NCBI GenBank assembly: GCA_001765415.1
Contig: CP017245.1
Location: 496,001 to 560,000 of the forward strand
Reading direction: 5' to 3'
Length of the DNA stretch: 64,000 nt
From: Candidatus Melainabacteria bacterium MEL.A1
Lineage (GTDB): Bacteria; Cyanobacteriota; Vampirovibrionia; Gastranaerophilales; Gastranaerophilaceae
This document shows, piece after piece, positions 36,939-46,745 of the stretch. Both the position numbers and the translations under genes were made by a program. The notes below the pieces were generated by a model, which was given only the letters and a program-made list of their open reading frames with translations, was not told where the DNA came from and made no database searches. Positions within the stretch are counted from its first letter, which is position 1. Every line of letters starts with the position of its first letter.

Positions 36939-37559
36939 ATGTCTGAATATTTGAGCAAGGAAGAGATTAAACAATGGAGAAGCTCATTAGAAAAGATTAC
37001 ATTAGAAGAATTTGCTGCTAGATTAGGGAAGAAGATAGAGGAGGCTAAGCCTACCAACGATTTAATAGATATAGTTTTAAAGGGCAAACCTGTTGTTTCA
37101 ACAGAACCTGAATGGAAACAAAACCACGCAGAAAGAATTAGTGCAATTGCAGAACGTGCTTATGAAAGAGAACGAGAAATCGCTCCGACACCATTTGCTA
37201 TTCACAAAATTCACGAAGAAGAAACTCCGGCAAAACCTGAAAACACAGTTAAACCAAAGACTGAAAAGAAAGCAGCTACTGCTAAAAAGACAACTGTAAA
37301 AAAAGAAGTTGAAGCTCCAAAAGCTCAAAACTTGAGAGAAGAAGTAAGAGTTGTTTTCAAAAAAGCTCTAACAGATAGAGAACAAAGAGTTTTTGATCAT
37401 TTTGTACAAAACAAAGGTAAAATTGTTTATGCCAAAGATTTGGCAGCTTTATTAGAATTACCAAGAGATTATGTATATAAATACATCAAAAACCTTAGAG
37501 CAAAAATTGAAGGAGAAAACCTTCAAAACGCTGATAAAGGCGGATTTATTTTAAACTAA
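36939..37559 (+). CDS. winged-helix DNA-binding protein with Lys/Ala-rich linker
   Basis: 206 residues. N-terminal helical region (1-75), a low-complexity basic linker (about 95-130: PKTEKKAATAKKTTVKKEVE), and a C-terminal winged helix of the OmpR/PhoB effector type (TDREQRVFDHFVQNKGKIVY, then YVYKYIKNLRAKIEG, ending GGFIL). There is no receiver domain. SD ATAGGAGATT. Followed by a strong terminator, so monocistronic. Probably a nucleoid-associated or regulatory protein; targets unknown. Confidence 0.75.
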   Translation: MSEYLSKEEIKQWRSSLEKITLEEFAARLGKKIEEAKPTNDLIDIVLKGKPVVSTEPEWKQNHAERISAIAERAYEREREIAPTPFAIHKIHEEETPAKPENTVKPKTEKKAATAKKTTVKKEVEAPKAQNLREEVRVVFKKALTDREQRVFDHFVQNKGKIVYAKDLAALLELPRDYVYKYIKNLRAKIEGENLQNADKGGFILN

Positions 37560-37591
37560 AAACAAATTTCATAATCACAATCACCAAAAAA

Positions 37592-37627
37592 GAAGCTCAT
37601 AGATTAAATTTATGAGCTTCCTTTTTT
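37592..37627 (+). terminator. terminator of the winged-helix gene
   Basis: GAAGCTCATA and TATGAGCTTC form a 10-bp perfect stem followed by CTTTTTT. Confidence 0.85.
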
Positions 37628-37689
37628 ACTTACATATATCGGTCATTACAAGCAAACTCTTGTTTGCGTCGTAATCTCATCAGTTAATA

Positions 37690-37768
37690 TTTCCTCCTTT
37701 GTGAGACTCTGCCGAACAAAAGGTGACTAAATGTCACGTTTTGTGAGAGGTAATTTAGGTGGGTGCTA
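37690..37768. repeat. inverted partial copy of the pilin-associated repeat block
   Basis: Reverse complement of the 18438-18514 part of block A, including GCCGAACAAAAGGTGACTAA and GTGGGTGC. It lies just past the 3' end of a pilin-like gene, so all full or partial block copies flank pilin-like genes. Confidence 0.75.
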
Positions 37769-37838
37769 ATTTTAATTTTCATGTTTCTCTTGCGGGACAT
37801 CACCCATCCTTACCTTTCATAACAACTGAAGGAGTTAT

Positions 37839-38558
37839 TTAATACGTCATTTGCCATCCGTCAGCAATGATTTTACCGATACCAACCGGCCAAGCATGAG
37901 CAGTATCAACCGTAGAACTATCTGTCCACTTACTATCATAAACTAATCCATTTGGCGCAATATCTATACTAAACAAATCTCGACCGGCAACATTTGGTCC
38001 TTTGGTTCCAATAACATCTACTTCAACAGTAATTGCCATTCCAGCATTTACACCGGTATTGTTAATAACATCATTTTCATCAACTTTACCGTCACCATTA
38101 ATGTCTTCTGTTGTCCCAACACTTGTAGCTGCACCAGTATCAAAACACAAAGCAGCTCCACTAGCCAAAACAACAGTTGCTAAACATTCATAACCTTGCG
38201 TATTAGACGTTGAACTACCATCAATAGATGTATATTTTTGAGCAAAACAAGCATTTGATGCAGAACTCCAATATCTACCACCACAGTCTTTTACAACTTT
38301 AAAATATTGTAATACAAAATTATGCACCTCATCTTTATTGCCCATAATTCTGCCTTCTCGCAGAGATACTAAATTGTTATCAGCTTTGTACCTTTCTGCA
38401 GCCTGTCCTAATTCATTATAAACCTTATGCAATTGAGTTACATAAGATTGGCGTTGATAATTTTGCATCAATGTCGGTACTGTCATCGCAGAAACAACTC
38501 CAATAATACCAAGTGTTACAAGAACCTCAGCCAAAGTAAAAGCTTTAAACTTTTCCAT
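37839..38558 (-). CDS. type IV pilin-like protein with ordinary short leader
   Basis: 239 residues from the ATG at 38558 (SD AGAGGAT); the frame to 38603 lacks an SD. Starts MEKFKAFTLAEVLVTLGIIG, a normal prepilin leader with expected cleavage after Ala6. The first 45 mature residues are nearly identical to the locus A pilin (NYQRQSYVTQLHKVYNE), then diverge. Family motif VDVIGTKGPNVAGRDLF; C-terminal DGWQMTY. An EF-hand-like DINGDGKVDENDV loop suggests calcium binding. It is the uninterrupted counterpart of the locus A gene. Confidence 0.87.
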   Translation of the reverse strand: MEKFKAFTLAEVLVTLGIIGVVSAMTVPTLMQNYQRQSYVTQLHKVYNELGQAAERYKADNNLVSLREGRIMGNKDEVHNFVLQYFKVVKDCGGRYWSSASNACFAQKYTSIDGSSTSNTQGYECLATVVLASGAALCFDTGAATSVGTTEDINGDGKVDENDVINNTGVNAGMAITVEVDVIGTKGPNVAGRDLFSIDIAPNGLVYDSKWTDSSTVDTAHAWPVGIGKIIADGWQMTY

Positions 38559-38624
38559 AAAATTAAATCCTCTCATAAAAACTATACTTATACAGTATAA
38601 CATATTATTTTGAGCTTTTCAACC

Positions 38625-40025
38625 CTATTTTCTTAGCAAAACATTCATTCCTGCAACAAAATAGTTCCGAATTTCCGCAAAAGATCTTATTCTTGACAAC
38701 ATTTTTAATATATACAAAGGTCTTAAATAAAATCTTTTTATTGCCGATTTATGTAACTCAAACACTCTCTCTTTTGTCAAATAATGAGTGTTTACAGCCG
38801 GATAGAAATAAGCACTTTCAAAAGATGTCTCTTTATCAAACAAATTATGGTCCTTAGCATAATCATAAAATCTTGATCCTGGTAAAGGCGTTGCAGTATA
38901 AAAACTTATAAAATCACTATTCAATTCAATCGCAAATTTTATTGTTTCTTCAACTGTTTCTTCTGTTTCCCACGGTAAACCAATTACAAAATAGTTATAA
39001 ATCCTAATTTTTGCTTGTTTAAAAACTTTCACAGTACGACGAACATCATTCAACGTAATCTTTTTGCCCATTTTTTCAAGCATTTCTTGAGATCCGCTTT
39101 CAACTCCGATACTTACTAAACGACAACCTGATTTATACATCATTTTTGCCATTTCTAAATCAGCCGTATCGGCCCTCGTATTGGCAGACCAAGTAATTTT
39201 CAATCCACTATCAATTATTGCCTGACACAAATCCATTGTCCACTTTTTGTCAAGATTGAAAATATCTGACCAAAACAAAAAATTACGAATATTATATTTT
39301 TCAACGCATTCTCTAATCTCTGCCACAATGTTTTCAACACTGCGCCTTCTCACTTTTGCCCCAGAAACCGGAGTTGCCAAACAGAAAAAGCAATGAAACG
39401 GGCAACCTCTCTCAACCTTGATAGTTGCTTGAACTTTATTATTATCAGGTCGTCTGTAAATTGAATTATCAACCAAATGACGAGCAGGGAAAGGCAAACT
39501 ATCCAAATCTTCAATAAAGGCTCTATTACCTGTAAATTTAACATTTCCATTCTCTTTATAATATATCCCTAAAATTCTTGTTTTTTCTTGTTCTTCAAGA
39601 ATTTCTTTAAGAGTTTCTTCTGCCTCACCCAAAATTCCAAAATCAAGGAACTCATGTTCCGCAAGAATTTTTTCACCTAACGTCAAGAACGCCGCCCCCT
39701 TAGCAATAGTGATGATTTCAGGATTAATTTCTTTTGCTTTTCTAATAGCATCCAAATCATGTTCTAGTGACGGAGTTGCAATATTTACAACCAAATAATC
39801 AGGTTTAAATTCTCGCAAATCTTGCTCCAAATTACCACTTTGGCTATAATCTTTAATCTTTGCCTCTAAACCTTCCCTCTCTGCAATGGCTGCCAAGTAC
39901 ATTAAATCAGTTGGTGGCAAAGGAGGAATTACAATCAAATCCTTTGTCGGTTGCTGACACCTATCTTCCCTATTCATTACAGGTGACGGCGGATATATTA
40001 AAAGAATACGTTTTTTTTCTGTCAT
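38625..40025 (-). CDS. B12-binding radical SAM enzyme
   Basis: 466 residues. N-terminal cobalamin-binding-like domain (residues 1-150: LLIYPPSP, LPPTDLMYLAAIAEREG, DYSQSGNLEQD), then a radical SAM domain with CPFHCFFC (CxxxCxxC cluster site, near residue 210). The C-terminal part includes NYFVIGLPWETEETVEETI. The class includes methyltransferases and cyclases for lipids and pigments; the substrate is not evident. One base separates it from the upstream MFS gene, so they are cotranscribed. Confidence 0.88.
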   Translation of the reverse strand: MTEKKRILLIYPPSPVMNREDRCQQPTKDLIVIPPLPPTDLMYLAAIAEREGLEAKIKDYSQSGNLEQDLREFKPDYLVVNIATPSLEHDLDAIRKAKEINPEIITIAKGAAFLTLGEKILAEHEFLDFGILGEAEETLKEILEEQEKTRILGIYYKENGNVKFTGNRAFIEDLDSLPFPARHLVDNSIYRRPDNNKVQATIKVERGCPFHCFFCLATPVSGAKVRRRSVENIVAEIRECVEKYNIRNFLFWSDIFNLDKKWTMDLCQAIIDSGLKITWSANTRADTADLEMAKMMYKSGCRLVSIGVESGSQEMLEKMGKKITLNDVRRTVKVFKQAKIRIYNYFVIGLPWETEETVEETIKFAIELNSDFISFYTATPLPGSRFYDYAKDHNLFDKETSFESAYFYPAVNTHYLTKERVFELHKSAIKRFYLRPLYILKMLSRIRSFAEIRNYFVAGMNVLLRK

Positions 40026-40026
40026 A

Positions 40027-41415
40027 CTATGCCTTTTTCTCTTTAATTATAGAAGCAATTACTGCAGCAACAGCCAAGCAAATTGCACCAATTACAAATG
40101 CGTATTCCCAATGATAATTGATATGTTCAGCCCCCATTGTGAATGAGCATTTTGAAATTATCCAAGCGACCAATGTACAAACAAATACCTGCGGACCTGC
40201 AATAAAAATATTAAAAATTCCCATAACAGAACCTTCAGTTCCTTTTTTTATGAACTGAGAAAGCATCGCAAACGGTAAAGCACAAATACTAGCCCAACCG
40301 ATACCTGCCAAACCCATTAATGCTGCAACTGCTTTTGGCTCTCTAACAATAAACATTCCTAAATAAGCCAAAATCATTGTAATTATTGAAATAATATGAA
40401 CTTTTTTATTAGTATATTTTGCAGACAAAAATCCTATAGGTATTGCAACAACAAAACAAATCAAATTAAAAATCGCAAAACAAATTGATGAAAAATTTGT
40501 TCCTGCTAAAGTTGCTGACGCATAAGCTTCTTTTGCAGCCTCAGATGCAGTTGTCAAATCAGGAACAAAATAAATTGTGTGAACCGCATACTGTGTAAAG
40601 AAAATCATCATACACATAGTACCAATCCAAGTGAAAAATTGCATTGTACAAATTTTTGAAATTTCAGGAGAAAGCGCAAAAAATTCTTTCAAAGACTGCA
40701 AAAAAGATTTTTCTTCTACAACATTTGTTTCAGCCATTTCTTCAACTTTTCTTTTCTGTTGAGCTTCTTTTATCGTAATACAAGTCCAAATCATACCAAG
40801 TGTAAATGCCAAAGCCGCCATTATAAATTGAGCAGGAATAGACATTTGATAACCAAAAGCCCATTTTAAAAATGGAGCAGTACCTGCAGCAACGACAGAT
40901 CCTAAACCAATTGCCAAACTAATGTAAGAGTTTGCAATAGAGTACTGTTCTTCCGGAACAACATCAGGAATTAATGCTCTATAAGGACCTTGTGCAACAT
41001 TCACGCACGCATCAATTACCCAAATCATAATCGCAGCAATCAATAGAGCTGTCAACGGTGGCAAATTTAAACCTGTAACCTTATGCAAAAACTCCGCAAC
41101 ATTAGCAGAATTAGGGAAAATCCACAATGCCAAAGATGCTAATAAAGCTCCTCCTAATAAATATGGTCTTCTTCTGCCCAAAGGGGAAACTGTCTTGTCA
41201 CTCAATGCTCCAACAAGCGGTTGAACAACCATTCCCGTAAAAGGACCTGCCAACCATATTAAACCATATATAAACGGAGAAGCACCAAGTCCTTCCGTTA
41301 CCGGTCCTGACAAAATAATCCTCATTTGCCAAGCAAATTGTAATCCGAAAAATCCTAACGCAAAGTTCAAAAACTGAGCTGTAGTAAATTTCTTTAAAAC
41401 ATTGTTTTCTTCCAT
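40027..41415 (-). CDS. MFS transporter, SLC45/GPH-like
   Basis: 462 residues, 12 predicted helices. N-terminal region NFALGFFGLQFAWQM and the first loop GALSDKTVSPLGRRRPYLLG resemble sugar transporters of the SLC45 / glycoside-cation symporter group; GPYRALIPDVVPEEQ is the matching motif after helix 4. Probably imports an oligosaccharide. It is the first gene of a two-gene unit with the radical SAM enzyme. Confidence 0.82.
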   Translation of the reverse strand: MEENNVLKKFTTAQFLNFALGFFGLQFAWQMRIILSGPVTEGLGASPFIYGLIWLAGPFTGMVVQPLVGALSDKTVSPLGRRRPYLLGGALLASLALWIFPNSANVAEFLHKVTGLNLPPLTALLIAAIMIWVIDACVNVAQGPYRALIPDVVPEEQYSIANSYISLAIGLGSVVAAGTAPFLKWAFGYQMSIPAQFIMAALAFTLGMIWTCITIKEAQQKRKVEEMAETNVVEEKSFLQSLKEFFALSPEISKICTMQFFTWIGTMCMMIFFTQYAVHTIYFVPDLTTASEAAKEAYASATLAGTNFSSICFAIFNLICFVVAIPIGFLSAKYTNKKVHIISIITMILAYLGMFIVREPKAVAALMGLAGIGWASICALPFAMLSQFIKKGTEGSVMGIFNIFIAGPQVFVCTLVAWIISKCSFTMGAEHINYHWEYAFVIGAICLAVAAVIASIIKEKKA

Positions 41416-41479
41416 ATTAATTTCTCCCCAAAATCTCTCGTATAACTAAGATACACGTAACAAAACCAATAGTCAAGGT

Positions 41480-41560
41480 GCTACGCACGCAGACCTCTGC
41501 CATAATATTGCATTCTTTTGACAATATTCGTGTATGGTTAGTGCTACACACTTAACCATA
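41480..41560. repeat. fragment of the GCTACGCACG palindromic element
   Basis: Contains GCTACGCACGCAG (41480-41492) and ATATTGCATTCTTTTGACAA, matching parts of the element at 17584-17723. Here it is intergenic, between the MFS gene and pyrG. Confidence 0.6.
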
Positions 41561-41598
41561 TATTGTTTCTTAGATACCTCTCGGCATCTAATATTCAA

Positions 41599-43257
<1,659 letters not shown>

Positions 43258-43290
43258 TTATACATCAAATTTAAAAATAAAGTTAAAATA

Positions 43291-43572
43291 CTAGTTGATT
43301 TTTGGAACTTTAAAGAAATCACCTTCAACTTCAGGAGCGTTTGACATCAAAGCTTCTTTGCTGATTTCTTGAACAACTTTGTCTTCTCTCATAACATTGC
43401 AAAAATCAATAACTTGTGTCATTGGTTTAACATTTGATGTATCAACTTCGTTCATTTGATCAACATATTTTAATACATCACCCAATTGTTTTGTATAAAG
43501 TTCTTTTTCTTCTTCTGTTAATTCTAATCTTGCAAGTTTTGCAACATGTTCTACATCTTTTATTGTAATCAT
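43291..43572 (-). CDS. gatC: Asp/Glu-tRNA amidotransferase subunit C
   Basis: 93 residues from the ATG at 43572 (SD GGAGTAG). Typical GatC: KDVEHVAKLARLELTEEE, YTKQLGDVLKYVDQMNEVDT, and C-terminal NAPEVEGDFFKVPKI. It stabilises GatA/GatB, which are not in this window. It lies upstream of pyrG on the same strand, divergent from the sigma factor. Confidence 0.95.
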   Translation of the reverse strand: MITIKDVEHVAKLARLELTEEEKELYTKQLGDVLKYVDQMNEVDTSNVKPMTQVIDFCNVMREDKVVQEISKEALMSNAPEVEGDFFKVPKIN

Positions 43573-43686
43573 TTTTCTACTCCATTTATTGCACCATCTT
43601 ATCACAAAAATATATCATGCAAAAGTATTATTTACATATATTTAATGATTTTAAAATAAAAATATTATGATATAATGTATTTTATA

Positions 43687-44487
43687 ATGGAGAAAAACTT
43701 GTTAGAGAGTAAAAATAAAACAAACGAAGATTTAGATGAACTACTTCTTGCATTCATTGACTGCAAAGATGAGAAAAAAAAGAGAATGTTGCATTTGAAT
43801 ATTGTTGAATGCGGAATGCAACTTGTCAAAAAAATTGCAGGCAACATTTCCGCACAATCAGGAATTTCAAATGAAGATTTAATTCAAGTTGGTTCAATCG
43901 GCTTAATTAAGGCTATCGAATTTTTTAACCCAGAAAAAAACACCCGATTTAAAACATATGCCTCATATTTTATCAGAGGAGAAATCAAGCACTATTTACG
44001 AGATAAAGCTTCAATCATTAAAGCTCCGAGAGAATTACAAGAACTTGTTTTCAAAATAAGTTCGGCTGTAAAACACCTCAAAGAGAAAGGGATTGAAGAA
44101 CCTTCAGAAGATCAAATTGCTGACGTTGTCGGAGTTTCGGTTACAAAAATCCACGAAGTTATGGAAATAGAACTTTGCAAAAGTACTTTATCTCTTGATC
44201 AAGCTATTTCATCAGTAGATGATGATGAACTTACATTAATAGACAAAATCCCATCAGGCGATTATCAAGAGTTTATGAACTCTTATGAAAACAAAATTAT
44301 GCTTGCAGAGGCAATAAAAAAATTACCTAAAGATTTGCAACAAATAATCAAAATGAGCTATTATCAAGATTTAAACCAACGAGAAATTTCTGAAAAAATT
44401 CATATTTCTCAAATGCAAGTTTCTCGAAGGCTAAAAAAAGCTCTAAATAAAATGTATGAAATTATAAAATCTAAAGACGAAAATTAA
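43687..44487 (+). CDS. group 3 (SigB/SigF/FliA-like) sigma factor
   Basis: 266 residues from the ATG at 43687; an in-frame ATG also exists at 43675. Region 2: NEDLIQVGSIGLIKAIEFFN and RFKTYASYFIRGEIKHYLRD; region 3 around PRELQELVFKIS; region 4 HTH LNQREISEKIHISQMQVSRR. Spacing and content fit stress/sporulation-type alternative sigma factors rather than the housekeeping one. A TATAAT at 43671-43676 sits so close to the start that the mRNA may be leaderless. The downstream prepilin peptidase starts 20 bp after its stop, suggesting an operon and hence a possible link to pilin production. Confidence 0.9.
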   Translation: MEKNLLESKNKTNEDLDELLLAFIDCKDEKKKRMLHLNIVECGMQLVKKIAGNISAQSGISNEDLIQVGSIGLIKAIEFFNPEKNTRFKTYASYFIRGEIKHYLRDKASIIKAPRELQELVFKISSAVKHLKEKGIEEPSEDQIADVVGVSVTKIHEVMEIELCKSTLSLDQAISSVDDDELTLIDKIPSGDYQEFMNSYENKIMLAEAIKKLPKDLQQIIKMSYYQDLNQREISEKIHISQMQVSRRLKKALNKMYEIIKSKDEN

Positions 44488-44507
44488 AATCAAAAAGGAG
44501 ATATCAA

Positions 44508-45503
44508 ATGGGCGCACTTATAGCAATACTTGCACTGGTATTTATTACCGGACTTTGTATAGGCAGTTTTTTGAATGTTGTAATATTGAGAACTTTATCA
44601 GAAGAATCAATTGTTTTTCCGGCATCAAAATGCCCTAAATGCCAAACCCCACTAAAATGGTGGCACAATATTCCGGTTTTATCATATATACTTTTAAGAG
44701 GGAAATGCGCTTTTTGCAAAGAGCCTATCAGTATTCAATATCCAATAATTGAACTAATCACAGGTATTATTTATACAATTTTATTTATGAAATTCGGAGT
44801 AAGTTTTGACACATTATTTGCGTGGATTTTCGCAGCATTATTAATTGTTATAGCCGGCACAGATATTAAAGAAAAAGTTGTTTATGATGTTCACACATAC
44901 ACTCTTATCGGATTTGGTCTTTTATACGCAGTTGTTGTAACAGCAACAGCTATCTATCAAATCCATGTTGCCGGTACTCCTATAGAATTTTCAAAATATA
45001 TTCTTCTAAACAACCCATTATCAATGTCAATATTAGGCGCAATTGAAGGAGCATTAATCTTAGAAATCTGTGCAAGAGCCGGATATTTGGTTGCAGGAAC
45101 AAGAGCTTTTGGAGAAGGAGATACATTTATCGCTGCAGGCTTAGGCGCATTGTTTGGATGGAGAACTCTATTAGTTGTACTTGCATTATCAGTATTAATT
45201 CAAGTTGTTTTATTTTTACCAATTTTTGTTAAAGGTTTAATTCAAAACAAAGATTTCAAAACATTGATTTCATTCGTTCTATTTTGTGCATACGCAATCA
45301 CATTCTATTCATTGCAGCATTTCAGAATAATTACGCCTGAAAACATTATTATTTACACAATCGGCGCACTAATTCTCGCAGCATTAGGAATAACTTCTTG
45401 CATATTTATTTTCAAAGGATTAAGAGAAAAACCTGAAAACAGAACTTATTTACCATTCGGTCCTGCAATGGTAGCAGCAGCATTTATTGCGTTGATATTG
45501 TAA
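44508..45503 (+). CDS. type IV prepilin peptidase (A24 family)
   Basis: 331 residues, about eight helices. N-terminal GSFLNVVILR, a cytoplasmic zinc-type loop with CPKC and CAFC pairs (near residues 43-46 and 66-69), and the two catalytic aspartates in AGTDIKEKVVYD and in GEGDTFIAAG (GxGD). It cleaves prepilin leaders and N-methylates the new N-terminus. SD AAGGAG. The window contains eight pilin-like genes that could be its substrates but no pilus ATPase or secretin. Confidence 0.95.
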   Translation: MGALIAILALVFITGLCIGSFLNVVILRTLSEESIVFPASKCPKCQTPLKWWHNIPVLSYILLRGKCAFCKEPISIQYPIIELITGIIYTILFMKFGVSFDTLFAWIFAALLIVIAGTDIKEKVVYDVHTYTLIGFGLLYAVVVTATAIYQIHVAGTPIEFSKYILLNNPLSMSILGAIEGALILEICARAGYLVAGTRAFGEGDTFIAAGLGALFGWRTLLVVLALSVLIQVVLFLPIFVKGLIQNKDFKTLISFVLFCAYAITFYSLQHFRIITPENIIIYTIGALILAALGITSCIFIFKGLREKPENRTYLPFGPAMVAAAFIALIL

Positions 45504-45511
45504 GGATTAAA

Positions 45512-45628
45512 ATGAGAAAAAAAACTAAAGCAAAAAAGACTTTAAGAGCAATTAAAGATACAAATAGTAAGAAAAAATGTAAATCATTTCACAATATTGA
45601 AACATTAATTAATGACTTAAACAATTAA
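45512..45628 (+). CDS. small very basic protein (38 aa)
   Basis: ATG at 45512 with SD AAGGA five bases upstream; stop TAA 45626-45628. Sequence begins MRKKTKAKKTLRAIKDTNSK and ends IETLINDLNN, with 12 Lys. It follows the peptidase gene by 8 bp and ends just before a terminator, so it is the last gene of the sigma factor-peptidase unit. No family recognised. Confidence 0.55.
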   Translation: MRKKTKAKKTLRAIKDTNSKKKCKSFHNIETLINDLNN

Positions 45629-45630
45629 CA

Positions 45631-45660
45631 AAAATAGCAGCGATATGCTGCTATTTTTTT
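45631..45660 (+). terminator. terminator of the sigma factor-prepilin peptidase unit
   Basis: AAAATAGCAGC (45631-45641) pairs with GCTGCTATTTT (45647-45657), followed by a run of T. The stem overlaps the stop of the convergent AbrB-like gene. Confidence 0.85.
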
Positions 45661-45803
45661 ACTTTTTCTAAAATTATCTTATCTCCTTCAAGAGTAATTT
45701 TCATTTCATCATTATCAGGATTTATACTCAGCAATTGCAAAAGCACTGATGGCATCAGAGCATAATAACTTCTTCCTATTTTTATAAGCTTTTTTATATA
45801 CAT
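45651..45803 (-). CDS. AbrB/MazE-type small DNA-binding protein (50 aa)
   Basis: ATG at 45803, stop at 45651-45653. Sequence IKKLIKIGRSYYALMPSVLL followed by NDEMKITLEGDKIILEKVKK matches the swapped-hairpin AbrB/SpoVT fold used by MazE-type antitoxins and small regulators (K-x-G-x-S-x-x-x-x-P pattern). A -10 TATAAT ends only six bases before the ATG, so the mRNA may be leaderless. There is no toxin next to it; the divergent pilin-like gene shares its promoter region, so control of that gene is plausible. Confidence 0.65.
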   Translation of the reverse strand: MYIKKLIKIGRSYYALMPSVLLQLLSINPDNDEMKITLEGDKIILEKVKK

Positions 45804-45809
45804 AAGACT

Positions 45810-45837
45810 ATTATATCAGTGCTAATTATGTTGACAA
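45810..45837 (-). promoter_or_regulatory. promoter of the AbrB-like gene
   Basis: On the minus strand TTGTCA (45832-45837), 16-bp spacer, TATAAT (45810-45815). Its -35 overlaps the -35 of the divergent pilin promoter. Confidence 0.65.
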
Positions 45838-45859
45838 AATTATCAACATAATTTATAAT
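45831..45859 (+). promoter_or_regulatory. perfect consensus promoter of the 45.9-kb pilin-like gene
   Basis: TTGACA (45831-45836), 17-bp spacer, TATAAT (45854-45859): an exact sigma70 consensus, so the gene should be strongly transcribed unless repressed. Confidence 0.8.
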
Positions 45860-45903
45860 TGATTTAGATTTGATTTAATCATGATTAAACTATAGGGGTA
45901 TTT

Positions 45904-46707
45904 ATGGAAGATAAAAAGATATTAAGTGTTGAAAATAAAGAAGGAAAGGTTGTGAATATGAAAGAAAATATCTTTAACGATACGGACTTTTCACGTTTCA
46001 CTTCTCACTTTTCACCGAAAAGAACTGATGCTACGCACGTAGCCCTCTGTGACAGTGTTGGTTCATACTTCAGGCATTGGTGTGGAGCTTTCACTCTTGC
46101 AGAAGTCTTGGTAACTCTCGGGATCATCGGTGTTGTTGCAGCTTTAACCATTCCAACATTAATGGCAAACCATAGAAAAAAGGTTATTGCAACAAGATTG
46201 AAACATTTTTCATCTGTTTGGCAACAAGCCTACATCAGTGTAAACAATCAAAACGGCGACGAGAACTATTGGGGAACATTAGTTGCAGGAGATGCCGATT
46301 CTGCTTTACAATTTTATAAAGAAAATTTTGGTAATTATATACAGACAACAGAAATTCAAAAATCAAAATACGGAATAGTCGCAAGTTTAAAAAACGGTTC
46401 AGGCTTTTATTTTTATCGTTGGGATAGACAAGCTGAAACTTCAGGTAGGACATATTTAACATTTTGTCCGTATTATAAAGATTGCATTGAATTAGCTGAT
46501 AAAACTAATTTAGTATCAGGCGAACAAATTTCTGACGGAAAAACATCTTTTTCTTTCTATATGACAGGCAAAGCTCCTGCGTATGGTATAGATAACAATA
46601 GAGATAGAATGAAAAACGAATGCAAGAGCGGTGTAAAAGGATATTGTACAAGACTAATAGAGTTTGACGGTTGGGAAATTCGTAACGATTATCCGATTAG
46701 GTTGTAA
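45904..46707 (+). CDS. pilin-like protein with in-frame repeat-derived N-terminal extension
   Basis: 267 residues. The pilin motif GAFTLAEVLVTLGIIGVVAA begins at residue 61 instead of near the start. Residues 25-60 come from repeats: NDTDFSRFTSHFSPKRTDAT then HVALCDSVGSYFRHWCG. The same strings recur in the genes at 49.4 and 55.3 kb. Two start codons have SD sequences: 45904 (AGGGG) and 45958 (GGAAAGG). The palindrome GCTACGCACGTAGC is at 46030-46043. C-terminal FDGWEIRNDYPIRL matches the 2.6-kb pilin. The frame is fully open, so unlike loci A, B and D it should be expressed, with a leader of about 40-60 residues. Confidence 0.8.
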   Translation: MEDKKILSVENKEGKVVNMKENIFNDTDFSRFTSHFSPKRTDATHVALCDSVGSYFRHWCGAFTLAEVLVTLGIIGVVAALTIPTLMANHRKKVIATRLKHFSSVWQQAYISVNNQNGDENYWGTLVAGDADSALQFYKENFGNYIQTTEIQKSKYGIVASLKNGSGFYFYRWDRQAETSGRTYLTFCPYYKDCIELADKTNLVSGEQISDGKTSFSFYMTGKAPAYGIDNNRDRMKNECKSGVKGYCTRLIEFDGWEIRNDYPIRL

Positions 46708-46745
46708 CACTTGCAAAAGAGTATCATACATGATACAATATTAAT

